From NCBI GenBank assembly GCA_022605955.1, contig JAKCOZ010000002.1, positions 65,886,783-65,950,782 on the forward strand: 64,000 bases of DNA, given 5' to 3'. The notes below the pieces were generated by a model. It was not told the origin of the DNA. It saw only the letters and a list, made by a program, of their open reading frames with translations, and did not search any database. A program made the position numbers and the translations under genes. Source of the stretch: Rallus limicola. Its lineage: Eukaryota > Chordata > Aves > Gruiformes > Rallidae. This document shows positions 34,401-48,689 of the stretch, in pieces; position 1 is the stretch's first letter; each line of letters opens with the position of its first letter.

Positions 34401-36269
34401 TAAAAAATAGGTTAATAAAAATACAATAAAACTTTTTTGAAAAAAGATAATAGAAGAATGGATGTAGAAATAACAGTTCTCAGTATTTTTAATGACCGGA
34501 TGAATTAAAAAAGTCTATGTGGAACAAGAACCATATGAAATTAAAAAAATATTACAAAAAGAAAAAAGAAAGAGAAAGAGAAAAAGAAATTCCATTAATT
34601 ATGGTTCTGAGATTTTATCTTTTTTTTTTTTTTTTAGGAAATGCAGCTTGTTTACAGCCTATGGGGTCAGAGATAAATTTTACGAATTTCAGAATTAACG
34701 TGTTTCAGCTGAAAAGAAAAGAGGGTGAAAATTAATCAGTGGTACAAGGCAGAGAACATAGTGCACATACAGTTATCATCTGTCTGATTGTCTACACTTT
34801 TGAGGTCATTCTGACCATCTCTAAACTCCAAGCAGAATTATGCTTCAATCTTTTCTGGTGGGTCAGGAAGCCTCAAAGGAAACTGCGGGCAAAGAGGTTT
34901 CTTTTCTATATTCTCTGCTTCAAAACATTCAGCAATTCATCTGAGACCTACCAGACAGCTAGGGAGATAGGTATTAAGTCAAAGCATGAATCAGTAGTAG
35001 ACTGTATTCCTCTAAGTAGTTTTAGATAGTGACTTTTCACAGAAAGCTTTAGAATAAAATGACTAGACATTTCAAACAGGGTTGTTCTTATTAGTTGACA
35101 TACAGTCTTAAGGATGTGATGTCTTTGCTACCACACCAAGCATGGATCTTACACAAAAACCTCAAGATCTGATACACAGCTACTTAATCCATTATATCGA
35201 CTGGAATCTTTTTTATTTATTTATTTTTTAACATAGAGTTTCAATTGATACTCTTTTTTTCAGCCTGGGCTACTGAGACACAAACATTTCCTCGGGATTA
35301 ATGGCAAGTTAGAAGAAGCACCTGAATTCAGGAGCACATTATGTTGTACAAGATATTGATGTCAGCAAAGCAACTCTGACAAATTTACTCCATTCAAGTA
35401 CAATTTAACATTCTGCTAGCCTTTCTGCAGCCATCTAGAATGACTAAACCCAGAAGATCTGCTGGGACAGTAGGGGATAAAAAACGACCCCTCACCTGCC
35501 TGAGACAACATTACACTTGGGAAAAAAGGTCAACAGGGTAACGGGTACTTGAACTAAACATGTTGCAACCTATGCAACCTTTTCAAAGCTGAGCGTCTTT
35601 CATCAGAAAGACACGATCACCCTCCTGACTTCTAAATATATCAAGTCTATGCAAAGCAGAAGAGACAAAGCCAGCTGAAGAGCCCAGAAATTTGTAGAGG
35701 GTAGATTTTGAGAAAAAAGAGGGAGAAATGCATAGAAAATTGTCTGGGCTTTTTTTTTTTTTTTTTTTTTTTCCATTGGATTAGGTTCTTTTGAAAACTA
35801 AAATCCTGAATCTGATATTTATTTATTTATTTTTTATTTTGGTGAAGTATTCTGGTTCAGGCAGTGGGGTACTATTAGTGAGGTTTAGTTAAGCAACTAC
35901 ATGTCAGTCCTTCCTCAGCTTCTAAAATGCTCAGAATAAACAGCAAATATAAGAAAGAACACTTAAGTCAAACACAATTGTCACAGTCTGTTGCTAATGT
36001 AACTATGCAGACAAAGGTTTGTTAACCAGTTTGTCTCCCCAAAAGATAATATACCACTAGTAAAGGAAAGCAAAGAGAACAGATACCTTTGGGTTTCATG
36101 CCTTTTTCTGCCTTCAGTTATTTTAAACTTGTAAATACTGCAGGCTTAAAGAGCTCTGCTTAAACAGGCCTGGTGGGGAGACAAGCAAAAACAAAATAAC
36201 AGTGAGGTCAGGGTTATTTTTAAGGCAGCTTTTGGAAACCATTGCCTTGTGTTTGCTGCTCTGACATGT
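28430..36269. other. Unique AT-rich DNA, no gene recognised
   Basis: No recognisable gene or transposon over about 7.8 kb. Simple tracts are TA repeats at 30742-30756, a 12-bp tandem pair at 33153-33176 (AAACCATATTTC twice), a GAAA-rich purine stretch near 34555-34590, a 16-T run at 34620-34635, ATTT-type repeats near 35210-35228 and 35816-35836, and a 23-T run at 35750-35772. All open frames are short and without domains. Confidence 0.5.
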
Positions 36270-36367
36270 GTTTCCATGGAAGCGGGACTAGACATGGACA
36301 CAGCCACTAGCAGATGAGGCAATTTCTGCTGCCAGTTTCTGGTTCTCAGTTCTGTTTCCATGACAAC
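36270..36367. promoter_or_regulatory. Pair of RFX X-box-like motifs
   Basis: GTTTCCATGGAAGC at 36270-36283 and GTTTCCATGACAAC at 36354-36367 resemble the RFX-factor X-box (imperfect palindrome around RCCATG-type centres). They are 84 bp apart start to start. The sequence between is less AT-rich than its flanks. No transcription start or adjacent gene is identifiable, so a regulatory role is inference. Confidence 0.25.
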
Positions 36368-38420
36368 CAGCACTGGAGCCCTGAAAAGGAGGTGAGGTAT
36401 TTAAAACACTATAGTGCTCTTAATAAATATCTGTGTGCTATGTATACACACCATAGACACCCTCCATCTCCAAGTATAAAAACGCTCCTCACAGTAACGG
36501 TGAGAATACATCTTGATATCAACTATGACTGTTTCCCTGGGCGAGTTTCAAGGAGAAAGAACAGATTGTTTCAAAGAGAGGGTTTCATCCTAACGTCTAA
36601 GAGGGGGAGGGAGGGTTGTTCTCTTCTTTCAAAATGAAGATGGGTTTAGACAAAGATACTGTGCTAAATATATGCCACTGTTTCTCAAGGAAAATATAAT
36701 CTCTTTCTATATTTTGTGTCATTATGCTATAAAAATGAGCCAAAGCACTCTTGAAACAGTGACAGTGTGGCAGACAGGAGACTGAACTACTGAAGACGAC
36801 GGTACTCAAAGTGCACAGAAATGTTGGGACAGCAGCTGCCTTTTTCCTGTATCTCATGCTTTTTGATTGTCTACATACAGCCATGTAGAACAGATGCAGG
36901 GCCCATCCTGTAGAACAGGAACAGGCAGGGCCCATCCTCCTCTACCTGCAATATATTGGGGTACAGAACCATCAGTTCCCATGCCAGCAGGTACATGGTA
37001 AAACAGAGAGATGCAGACCAGTAAGCAGCTCATCCTAATCCAGCTGGAGGTTTGAGTTTCTTCCCCTCCCTGATATAACGCACTTGAGATAGACAGAATC
37101 CTAAAAGGAGGGGGGAAAGTCAAATCTGTTTATGTTGTTAAGAGGAGAAGCTTTAATAGGACACCCTCTGGGAATAAGGGGATGTGGATTTGTGTGCGTA
37201 AATTGCTATGTGAAAGCAGTAATACATGTTGTGCAGGGGTTGTGCTGCCCTATGTCAGAAAACTGCATATGTCAAGAGAAAATGCTAGAGGCTTGGTCCC
37301 TGTGAGGAAGCAGAGAATGAGTAGACTACTAAAATTGGAATAAAAAGCCTAAAAGCAAATATTAAAACCAGATTATAAAAAGACAGCATCAAATTTGGAA
37401 CTAGGATTCAGAGAAAAGTGGTGTTTATGCTACTCTGTCTTCCAGAGGTACCTAATTAATATAATACAAGGATGACACAGGCTAATGGAATTAATTTGTC
37501 CATGGTATCTCACATTTCAAAACCTTCTGTTTCAAACTTACATGATATAAGTCAAACCTACCAGTGACTTTTGCATGATGAAAGCTGATCAGATAGGTCC
37601 ACAACTTAATGAACTAATCAAGCTTCTAATTCAGTCTATTCTAGATATGCACAAAATATTCAATAGCCTTTTAAGAAACTCATTACATTGAAACAAAGGT
37701 GTTTTTGAAGGGAATTGTGTGTTCATTGAAGTTAATAAAAATGTTTGCTTTACTGGGAAAATAAAAACAGAAATACATACATAAAATGTTAGTTGAAGAT
37801 ATTGACATGTACAAGCAAAAGTGAAGTTAAGAATGGAATTCCCTTATTCCTGCTGGAAATTTGTTGTTAATGCAGCTATAGCTGTCTGGTTTGTGTGACT
37901 AAAAAAGAATTTAGTAAACCTGCAAAGAAGCAATCATTGCACCTACCACAGAAGATCAGGATTTTAGTAATACCACAGGATTTTTTAATACATCAGAAGA
38001 TCAGGATTTTAAACCTCCCAAGTATTCACACTAACTCAAAACCAACAAAGTATTCTAAACATTATCAATGTTAAGAATGTATTACTTGATTCATCCAAGA
38101 AATAACAATTAACTTCTTGTGTGTTTATACATATCTATAAAGGAGCATCCTACCCCTTGCCAGTCTTTGCCAAATTTTTTAGTAGCCATCATTCGTTTTG
38201 GATCCCCATGGGGACTACCATAGACTAGAAATATTCCAACATAAACAAAATAAGGATATGGAAAATCAGCATGTTAGAAAATTAAAAATTATTTTTAATT
38301 CAGAAGAAATACTTTTTAAAATCATCAGTCCAAGCTACAGCAACTTTCAATCATAGGGAGAGAACTTTCGTGATAGTTAAGAAAAAATTATGCAGAGAGT
38401 AAAAGATCAAAGTATTTTTC
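36368..38420. other. Unique AT-rich DNA, no gene recognised
   Basis: No gene or transposon recognised. An imperfect local duplication places AGAAGATCAGGATTTTA at about 37950 and again at about 37994. Confidence 0.55.
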
Positions 38421-39560
38421 TTTAAGAAAATGAAAAATATTGCAGGTTAGGAGCCAGATCTTTTAGTGTGCAAGACTGAAGAGAAGCCAGAATTACACTG
38501 AATAACACTCCACCAGAAAGCATCTTAGAAACTGCACTAATGCAAAACCTGAGGATCCTTGCATTTGCCCGTGGAACACTGACAAGTGCGAAGAGGAATA
38601 GGACCACACATCCTGCCTGCATCCTGGGAATGACACTCCTGGTCTGGCCTTTGGGCACCAGCAGTTTGAAAGCACACCTTAAAGGACACAGTGGGGAAGC
38701 TGTTGCTGGGCATGTGAAGCAATCACCACACATGCTATTAAGAGTGCTGTGGCATGAGGTGAAGATTGGATTATGGTTAAAAGTGTAGAACATCACTTTA
38801 CTACATAGATAGATCTGAGGACCAGGAGGAACAATCTGTCATGGTGAACAGCTTTATAGCTTTGATGGAAGGCTCCAGAAAATCCAGCAATGCCCTGACC
38901 AGTTTTATGAGTGCAACTAGAAAGAAAAGTTCTTACTCCAGTGTTTGCCAGGTCTCAAAACATGACTCTCAAAAAAGGTGTCCCACAAGCTAAACCAGAG
39001 ATAAGCTCTGTGTGTCAGTTAGCTAAATGGGATCAGAAAGAAATCTCTGAAGCCTGAAATGCTGGCATGTGTCACATCTGCCTACAGAAGCATGCCCATG
39101 GAGAGCACATGAGGAATAGTGAAGCTTGCAGATACTCAATGATCAATACCTGCCCTGAGCCAGACAGCAGGGACATTACAGAAACTCAAGAGTTCCATAT
39201 TTGACTCATATACTAGGTCAGAGGAGAACAATTTGCCTCTCCTTACAGGAAGTCCAACTCACAGCAGATTATTTCTCCAACTTCTGAAAGACACACTATG
39301 GAACAAAGATTTGAGGCAGTGAAAGGCCCTTGGGCAAGGATTTCTTTGTGTAAAATCACAAGAGGAAGGTGGTAATAGAGATGATGACAATGAACTCCAC
39401 AGGCAAATAAAATTAAACAGAGAAATTCTTCTGGCCATGTTGGATCACTTCGAAATACTCTTCCATGTGTTAACCAGGAAGACACTTGCTAATGGGAGCA
39501 GAATGACGCGGCTGTTCCCATAACTTCTTTGCAGGCTAGTGGAGAAACTGTATAAAAGCA
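38421..39560. other. Unassigned segment of higher GC and complexity
   Basis: About 1.1 kb is less AT-rich than the surroundings, lacks homopolymer tracts and has overlapping open frames of 60-124 codons on both strands at 38422-38796. None shows a domain. A TATAAAAG word on the plus strand is at 39551-39558, near the right edge. It could be an old unrecognised retroelement, an exonic or regulatory region, or ordinary variation. No family can be named. Confidence 0.3.
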
Positions 39561-42500
39561 ACCAGGCTGCCAATGCTAACATAGATCTGTGACCAAATCA
39601 TCAAGCAGTTACAAGAGAAAATTTCAAAAGACAGAAAACTGGATGGTCACAGGTCACAAATATAATTGCAGATACACTCTTTTGTGCACACTAAGTTAAA
39701 TCTGCTCAATAATACCTGACTATGAAAGGTAAAAATCAGCTAAAAATCAGCTTGTTCTCTAAATTAAAAAAATGGAAGATGGGAAATTCAAGGAAAATGG
39801 ATGAAAATCATACAAAATGTGCAGCCACATTTGGGTTTATCAGTTATTCACTGCAATTAGAGAAAAAAGTGTGTCACTTCAGTCCTGAGTCCAAGGTTGA
39901 TAGAGCTGCAATTAAAAAGCAGTAGTAATAATGTAGCAATGGTCCATCTTCCATCATGTGTTTTACTGCTATGCACAAGCAGAATATGATCCTTTTGACT
40001 CATGTTGTAAGTACGCACTTTTTGGGGGAGAAAAGAACACTATTTTTTTAAATACAACTACTATTAGCCAAGGCACTATATAAATTTAATATTTTATTTG
40101 TCTATTCTTTCAACTAGAATTTTAAGAAGCACGTACTCCGATTTTTGCATTCTCTTCACTGAATTGTAACAAGAACAGTGTGATAAAACTCTAATCTTTC
40201 CCAGAAGAAACGAGAAAAAGAATTTTAGAGTTTTCTCTTTGCTACAATGACTTGAAATCAAATGAGTAGCTGTCATCATTCCAGTCAACAAAAAAGCATA
40301 ACCCACCTTTATCAAGCTGGACACAGGGACTTCTGCATGTTAAAATCAACAAATTAATTCAATGAAAGAGACTGTCTTGTTTCTTTGTTGTCAAGTATCA
40401 GAAGCCAAGTTACCAGGCAAAATACATTTTTGCAATGCTTCATGTCTAAATAAAGTCTTGTTTCAGTTTTTAGGATGTCAGTAGTTGTGGTAGTATCATG
40501 CTGAATGGATTACTGAATGTTAGTTATCCAAAGAGAGCTTTAGGCCACTTTCCTACATTGCAATAACCATAGAAGTAAGAGCTGACTCATATATCCATGA
40601 CTTCTTGCGAGCCCATAAAGTACTGCCAACTTAGGTTAAGTATCTGTAAGCCTTAGGCCAAAGAAATAGGCTCCTTTATCATGAGAAACAGTGTTTTTGA
40701 AAATGGTTCTTTTTTGTCTTAAACAAAAGTAATATCCTAAGCTGACAATGCTGAAAAGTAAGTTGCTCTCCTCAAAAAAAAGTTTCCATACTGTAAAAGA
40801 CTCATGTGTATGAACAAATTTTCCTTCTTTCCATAGTAGTTTCAAGTTTTAAGCAGCTTGTTATGACAGGCTGATTTATTTGACCTAGTAAATTCTGATA
40901 ATTAATATTCTCTTTAATACTGAAGATACAGAATTATTTTGCACAAATTTTCAATTTCAAATGTTATTAGGAGATCCAGAAATGAAAACGAAGCCAGATT
41001 TCTAGCTGCATGCCCCTGGTTATTGCGAAACAGAGTAGGAAGGCTTCACCTAATCATTCCTATCTTTGCTCAAGGACTTGTAGGGTTGTTGTGTATCAGA
41101 ATCAACCTGTGCAAGGCAACCGTGGATGTTGTCATGCTCAATAATACGAGAACTTCATTATAAGAACTTTTCCAGGGGAAAAAAGAAAAAGAAGAAAAAT
41201 CACTGAAAAAGATAGATTATCTATTAAATTAATATATTGAAATTTGTTACAAACTCAGATTACCCATGTTTAATATTTTTATTTTCTGTTTTAAAGATTA
41301 TCATATTTCACTTCAAATTTTCCTCTAATTGTATAGTTTCTTTTAGAAACATTACTCTCAAACAAAATCTTACTTTTTGTTTACATTCTCAGTGGGTTTT
41401 TTCAGTTTTCTTATTTTTTAGGAACCTTAGATTAGATTAATTTGTTTTCATTCTTAACCATTTTGAACATATATGTTTTGAAGTTTAAGATTTACATTGA
41501 ACAGAGGCAGTCTTTTTTGTCCAGCAGTGATTTCTTCTTTCATCTGTAGCTTACATGGAGGAGTCAGAATGACCTCTGTTAGCCAATGTAACTTTTTTAA
41601 GAGAATTTTAAGAAGCTGGCCTAAAACTTTTTCATACATAAAATATGATGTCCCCTGATGCCTATTGTTATTATTAATCTGTGATCTTTTGCCATCAGCT
41701 GTCTGAAGAGAACTTTTCCACCATTGTAATAGGCAAACAATCAAATGCTTGATATTTTGCAGAGAAATGCCCTTGGAAAAATTACTTTAATACACATATT
41801 TGGAATTCTACAGCTCTTGGTTAAGAGGTTTTTAATACAGATATCCAGAACTGATACTGCTTACATGCTAACAATGCAGCAAGATTTTATATTTTGATAT
41901 TTCATGGGGAAAAAATAAGATACTCCATCCCAAAACTGATGGTAGTTTTAAATTGTTCACATAACAGACGCAAGATCCAATCTCTGCTATGTCTACTTTT
42001 ACAGAGAAGTTTACACATAATGCCTGGCATTCCTGGCTATGTAAATTTTCCACATCCATGACTGTTTGACTATTTTGATCAGCTACTAAAAAAGATGGTG
42101 TATCTGCACAAAGAAAACAAAGGTTCAAGTCTCCTACACAGCCTAACGGAAGATTTCAGCCATAATGCTGCTGGTTAACAGATAAAACCTTTGTCTCATG
42201 CTGCTGGCATCTATTTTTGATTTTGCTCTGTAACTGCATCCTACACTTGGGAGAAATGCCCAGTGGAAATTTCATCAAAACAAATATGCAGGAAAAGAAA
42301 TATTATTACAGGAAACTGAAAACTTATTTTAAAAAAAATATGTCTATAAGAAGATGAAACAACAAAGGAGTTCCCTGTATGCATAACTTCTCTTTTTTTT
42401 TTGATGGCTTGCTTTTTTTTCCACTGTCATATTCCTTATCAAATAAGATATGAATTAAGAAAAGTAGAAAAGTAAAAACCAAAATAATTGTGTTAGTACA

Positions 42501-45254
42501 CTTAAAGCAGGAGAGTAAAAACCATAAGGAAATGATCTAGCTTAAGTTTCAATAAATCATGTTCGCAATATTTAGAAACCCACAGCAGAATGCTTAATGT
42601 ATGATTGCCAGGCTATGAAAAATTTATTGATTTTATTTTGTGAAAATATGTGGTTTATTTTGAATAGCTTCTTTAAATATATAAAATGGATATAGTACGT
42701 ATGTGCAGTGCTATATTAAGTCAATAAAATTAGGAAAAATCATGTAATCATACAAAGACAAAGCAACTGTATGATCTTCAATATTTCACATTCCTTTAAG
42801 CATGAGCTGAAATGCCACCAATATTCGTGACTGAAAAGTTGCATAAACCAGAAGGAATAGCAGAAATGGAATAGATCCAGTTATTCAAAATTCGCCTATA
42901 ATGATGGCTGCTAAAATGTGTATCTAAATCATCCTTGCAAAGCATTTTCTTTACCACAAGCACAAATATTTTACTTTTTTTTTTACTGTTTCTGAGCAAG
43001 TAAAATTTTTCACTATGTTTGGGTTACTCTGTAGAGATATTTCAGTATTGAGCTTCACCTTTAATGCAATTGTGTGTGAAGCATCATTCTGGCAAATGCC
43101 AAAATTTTGTATTTCTACAGAGTCTTTGGGGTGCGTGTTAGACTACTACCTGTCATGCAGTAGTCAGCATGTTTGGGTCATCTTCCACTCTACACAGTTT
43201 TCTTCATGATATTTTCTGGAGAAAAAAGAATATTACATTGTTGTGGGTGTGGGAGGCTGTTCTGCAACTCTTTCCTACCATTTTTTTCTTTTAGTTGGCT
43301 TCCAGTACAACCTTCCTGAACATGCCATGTTTTAGAGAACTCAGGAAAAGCTGTAAGATTAAACTCCAGTCACACAGATGGAAAAGATTAAAATCCTTTC
43401 CACATCTAGTCTAGCAGCTTGGTCAACATTGGAAAAGAACAACAGAAGCAGTATCACAAAAGCTGGCACTGCTGGGTAAATGCTGTCTCAATTTTCTCTG
43501 AGAATTTTTGAGGCCAGTCAGCCAATCCGAGACTGACTTTGACAATACCAGCTATCAAAGAAGGATTAGTCATATAGGCTTTATTACAAATCAAAGTTAT
43601 TAGAACTAATTTTGGACCCACTAGTCACTTTAGAGTTAGTTAGGTAATCCTTAGAGGCACTGTGGTGTTACAGAGGCCTACTAAAATTTGGAGTAAGAAA
43701 TAAACTATTCTGCATTTAAACACCCTCCGAGGTGAAACCCTTGTGAAGGGTATGGATGGCACATGTTTACAGGCCATCAAGTTTCTTAGTAAGTGAAGAA
43801 GGGCCCACCAAAAACCAGTGAAAACTCTAGCAGTTTATTTTGCTTTGGATAAACTTTGTGAAAAAGCTATGATAGCATTCAAAATAATCAGTAAAACAGA
43901 AGTTGTAAAAAAATCTATTTCTGGCAACACATATATTGGATTATTATTTTGAGAAGGATTCTCAAACATAACAAAAATATTTCTCTTTAAGAAGTTGACA
44001 TAAGCAGCATCACTTGCAACACAATGAGACTACTTTTCTCTTGGGAATGTTTCAGAAATTATTGTGAGACTGAAAAGAACTCAGACAAGAAAGTTTCTGG
44101 GTCACTGACTCCAGTTCCAGTTATTGTAAGTACCTATAAATTACAATAAGCTTTATAGAGATGAAAGTTTCATCTAAAAATGAGCTACTTTTTTATTACA
44201 TCAGATCATACTTAATTGCACCATATGCTTTAGTGACTTTCTTTTAATTTCCAACCTACACCTATTAAGAGAATTTATAAGCATTTCTTTCTCTCTTATT
44301 ACTGGTTTTATCTGAAAAAAAAAAGAAAAAAATATCTTTCCTTATCATCCTGATGTAACTAGTAAACACTAGGGAGAGAATCAGTATATTTTCAGATAAT
44401 CAATTCTATGTCTATGAAAAAGAATGCCACACACAGTAAAACAAAGCATTAAGAAATCTTGAATGTTTCTAAATCACTGAGTAGTGGACAGTTCTAAGTA
44501 CATTGAGCTCCTATGAAAAGCAGCAGAATGAAAGAATGTCTATCCTCTTACATAATCAAACCCTCTGAGAGTACTAAGCATGGAGCAGAACTGCATTATA
44601 ACATCCAGGAGAGAACTATGCTGCAACACTTCTAAGTTAACAAAATATTTGTGTATGATATTCTCAAGAATACTTTCTTCTTGTTTGGATAAACAAGAGT
44701 TTTCACCTCTGTAAGGAACACAATTTTTCTTGAAAAATGTTTTCAAAGTTAAATCACAGATGTATATGTGGGTTTAGCAGACGTTTCCAGCTCAACACAG
44801 AGCCTTGTTCCAAAAATAAAACATTTTTTTTAAAGATGTATTTGATGTATTTATAAGTATTTCTTTACCACGTGAGCCACGTAAGTGCAGTGTCTTAGGT
44901 CATACTACCATGGTCTCATGGTTGCACACTCCAAGCCACATCATATCTTGTACAGAAACTGCAGTGCACAGGCAAGAAATGCTGGTGCTTGGTGTTTGTT
45001 CCCTACCTATATCCTTCTAGTGCTGGCTATATTCAATTTTTGTCCGTGCTGAAGGATTGTATTGGCCTGCCGCAATTGTGTGGTGTGTCATAAAACACAG
45101 CCTGAGGGATTTAGACTTGCAGCAGTTCATGAAGGAAGTGGAAAAAGGCAGCTTGATTCCTGAGCTACATAGTAATGAGGTGCTTTGCTCTTTCAAATGT
45201 AATGCTTTCTGCCAAGCTTTGCAAGTCCTGCACTTTTGTGGCACAGCAATGCAT
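39561..45254. other. Unique AT-rich DNA, no gene recognised
   Basis: No gene or transposon recognised. An exact 11-bp tandem pair (TAAAAATCAGC twice) is at 39730-39751. There are several T-rich tracts (for example near 42393 and 42965). The open frames are AT-rich and short. Confidence 0.55.
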
Positions 45255-46112
45255 TTCACAGAATCATAGAATGGTCTGGGTTGGAAGGGACCCCAAGGAT
45301 CATAGAGTTCCAACCCCCCTGCCACAGGCAGGGACACCAACTTCGGGCTGGATCTACACAAGGTTGCCCAGGGCCCCAGCCAACCTGGCTTTGAACACCT
45401 CCAGGGACGGGGCATCCACCCCCTCTCTGGGCAGCCTGTTCCAGCACCTCACTACTCTCTCTGTAAAAACCTTCCCACTAATAACCAATTTAAACCTTCC
45501 TTCCATTAGCTTTAATACATTCCCCCTTGTCCTGCCATTTTCTACCCATTTAAAAAGTTGATTCCCCTCCTGTTTGTATGCTCCCTTCAGGTACTGGAAG
45601 GCTGTGATGAGGTCCCCCTGCAGCCTTCTCTTCTTCAGGCTGAACAAGCCCAGCTTCCTCAGCCTCTCCTCATAGGGGAGGTGTTCCAGTCCTCTAATCA
45701 TCCTTGTGGCCCTCAGCAGAACCCTCTCCAACAGTTCCACATCTTTCTTGTATTGGGACCCCCAGATCTGGGCACAGTACTCCAGATGGGGCCTCATGAG
45801 GGCAGAGTAGAGAGGGACAATCACCTCCCTGTCCCTGCTGGCCACCCCTCTCCTGATGGAGCCCAGGATACCATTGGCCTTCTGAGCTGCAAGAGCACAC
45901 TGCCGGCTCATGTTAAGTTTCTCGTCTACCAGAATCCCCAAGTCCTTCTCAGCAGGTCTACTCTCCAGTTCTTCTCCCAGTCTGTATATATATCTGGGAT
46001 TCCTCCGGCCCAAGTGCAACACCTTACACTTGGCAGTGTTGAACCTCATTAAGTTCACCCAGACCCACCTTTCCAGCCTGTCAAGATCCCTCTGGATGGC
46101 TTCCTTTCCTTC
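45255..46112 (-). mobile_element. CR1 LINE, 5'-truncated
   Basis: The 3' end on the minus strand is marked by CACAGAATCATAGAATGG at about 45257 and GGTTGGAAGGGACCCCAAGG. The element then passes through the 3' region (CACCTCCAGGGACGGGGC near 45398) and the ORF2 C-terminus. Similarity fades at about 46112. It belongs to a different CR1 subfamily from the copy at 11.6-12.8 kb, judging by the 3' sequence. It is moderately young because the frame remains open. Confidence 0.94.
45354..46058 (-). CDS. CR1 ORF2 C-terminal fragment
   Basis: A 234-residue open frame corresponds to the part of CR1 ORF2 downstream of the RT catalytic motif. It contains [16 protein letters not shown] at the start, [20 protein letters not shown] in the middle and [18 protein letters not shown] near the end. 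This is the thumb-like and C-terminal region. The catalytic YADD is absent because the copy is 5'-truncated just downstream of it, so it has no enzymatic capacity. No promoter or native start. Confidence 0.88.
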   Translation of the reverse strand: MNLMRFNTAKCKVLHLGRRNPRYIYRLGEELESRPAEKDLGILVDEKLNMSRQCALAAQKANGILGSIRRGVASRDREVIVPLYSALMRPHLEYCAQIWGSQYKKDVELLERVLLRATRMIRGLEHLPYEERLRKLGLFSLKKRRLQGDLITAFQYLKGAYKQEGNQLFKWVENGRTRGNVLKLMEGRFKLVISGKVFTERVVRCWNRLPREGVDAPSLEVFKARLAGALGNLV

Positions 46113-48689
46113 TATGGTGTTCTTCTATGTGTGTGTCAGTGCAGAGCATGGATTTGGATCATATGAGAAGGAAAAATGCTTTTCCAGTAGTTAGGGAATA
46201 CTCCAGAAGAAGGATGTACATCAACATTCAGTCCATTTTTATTATTCCTTTCCTACAAGGTTGGAAAGACCCCCTCTCTCAGATCTTTCTTCTAACTGTG
46301 AGTATAAATAACTGTCAAATCATGTCTCAGTTTTCTCTTTAATAAATTGAGTAGATTGAACTCCTTAAATTGTGAATCATGTCTTTTAGTCTTATTTTTT
46401 TAATTTTTGTGGCCCTACCAGACGCTTGATATGGATTTTAAACTAAGGAAGACCAGATAGAAATTACTCCTACTAGAGAAAATCCAGCCACTTAAAATTA
46501 CTTTATGAGGTCTGTCAGTAATTTTTGTTTGATGTGCACTGACTTCATTCCATACACTGAAAACTCTCAAATCAAAATATCACGTGATAAAGAAGTGAAG
46601 TATGCCCTATCAGCCCAGCAACATTTACTAAGTGGACCTATAATTTTGTTTAGAAAGGTAACAGATTTGTTTGAAAAGACCTCATTTCCATGAAACCATG
46701 GTGATTGGCATTAGCTATATTTTTAGCAAAAATGTCTTCAGTAAGATAAGGTGTGTGAAAAATAGAAGCTTAATAGAGTTGAACAGATGATTACTTCAAC
46801 ATCCTCATCCTTTTTACAAAAATAAATATTCCTTAATGTTTCAAACTCTGTATAATTCACAGTGTTTCACAGGTCGGTTTTGCCAATGTTGAACCTGTTC
46901 AACTGCATTAGAGATGGAAAGCTTGTCAGACAAAGACAGATAGAAATTGAGAAAGCCTACACCAATGAGTGTTAAAAATTACCGTGCCAGAAAAGTTCTA
47001 AAATATATGCTGTTTTAAACAGTAATGAAATATTAAGTAATTCCATAGGAGCAGAACTCAAATTTGGGAATGTATCACTCTTCCAAAATTTTCTGTAAAA
47101 TTATTCTCTGCCCACACACAGTGTTGAAGCCTTTAGCCAATGTGAAGAATGCTTGATCCTGCTTCCTGAAGGAAGCTCTTTTTTCCTTAAAAGTCTGTAG
47201 ACTCGGTTGTACTCACAATTTCTCTAGGAATTTCAATAGAATAGCTACTCTGGTCAAGAAAAGACATTTTGCTCCTTTCTCACACTCTGGTACTCAGAAA
47301 AAAACTGATATATTAGTGTTAAGAAATTTCATATTTTTTTCTTAAACACATTGTATTCCCATATTGTATCAGTTCTGTGGTTATTTTTCTTCTGTGTTGA
47401 AGGCAGTGAGAAGCTAGAAAAGCTCAGTAAAGTGTTCTCTTACTTCAATACTGTAATGTTTAGAAACTCAAAGGTTTTAAAGTTGGAAAAATAGTTACCT
47501 ACAATTATGATAAATCAGTATTTTTAATTAACTGGAAGGCTTAAGGAAAGACCCGTTAGTTTTAAAAAGTAAAATTAGTTCTGTTTATTTGGCTCTGTTT
47601 TTAAGGCTTCAGAAAGTGAGCCCTTTCCAATCCATAAGGAGTGGCCTAGAGATTCATGTTATATAGTCTCACAATAGACAAAAGTAGTTCTACAAGTAAC
47701 AAGAAGGAACAACCTGGGAGTAGCTTTTGGCTTAGGAATCCCATGAACGTTCATATCATGGTTCCCTACTCCAGTAGATGGGTTCTTCTGGTATTGCTTA
47801 TCACTCTGTGGTGCCAATAGCTAAAGCATCACACATCACCACAGGTTGACCTGGTTCATCACTGGATGAACAAACTCAAAGAAATCTGTCTCATGTTTAA
47901 AGAAACATTTTTTACATTTTTAACACAGTTCATTAAATTGTATTTCTTTCTTACTCAGCCTTCCTCCATGAATAAATGGTACTAGTAATATAGTAACAGT
48001 GATGTGTATGGCATCCATCCACCAAAACAATTTAAAAAACCTGCAAGGAAGAGTAAGGGACAAATTATGGAGTCCTTAACTAACAACTTATTTTTGGGGG
48101 ACTAAGACACAACCATGTTTTTAGGAAAAAATCTTTTTAAAAAGTTATGTTAGAAAATGTATGAAAGCCATTCATTTTTCCAAATGGAAACTTATGCTAG
48201 GAGTAGCAGAGGAAAATTTTAATGTAAAATCATGGATAAATGATGAAATCTAAGATTGAATAATTCTTCATATTGATCAGTTCATAACTGAATAAACAAG
48301 GGCATAAATTACCAACTATATAACAAGAGTGAAATAAGCACTGTATTTAGAAACTTGTATCAATAGAAGTCGATTTATATAGGCTGTAACTAAGAAATGC
48401 CTTGATGCTATTCCACAAAAACCATTTACAGTAACACAAAAAAAAATTATCCTTTAATGATCAATATATAGAAGAATACTACCTGCATGTGACAGAAAGA
48501 CGCTCAACTGCAGGGGGTTAGAAAATAACAACAACAATAATTTATTTAAAACCCATGTGCAGATTCAATGCATCAATATTGCAGTTTTAGGGATACAACT
48601 GAGAAATGCACTATTGCCATTTAGAAGTAGAACTACACTTACCACCACCTCAAGAGATTCACAAAATCCACTACTGCCAACACTACCTT
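46113..48689. other. Unique AT-rich DNA, no gene recognised
   Basis: No gene or transposon recognised. Only short open frames and ordinary AT-rich sequence. Confidence 0.55.

Noticed and set aside
34620..34735. Long T-run followed by AG and a short open frame, looking like an acceptor
   Set aside because: A homopolymer T-run next to a GAAA-rich purine tract is better explained as simple sequence. No donor, domain or poly(A) signal is associated.
38422..38796. Hydrophobic 124-codon minus-strand frame as a possible env remnant
   Set aside because: No recognisable transmembrane-subunit motif or cysteine pattern, and no adjacent gag, pol or LTR. Kept only as part of an unassigned segment.
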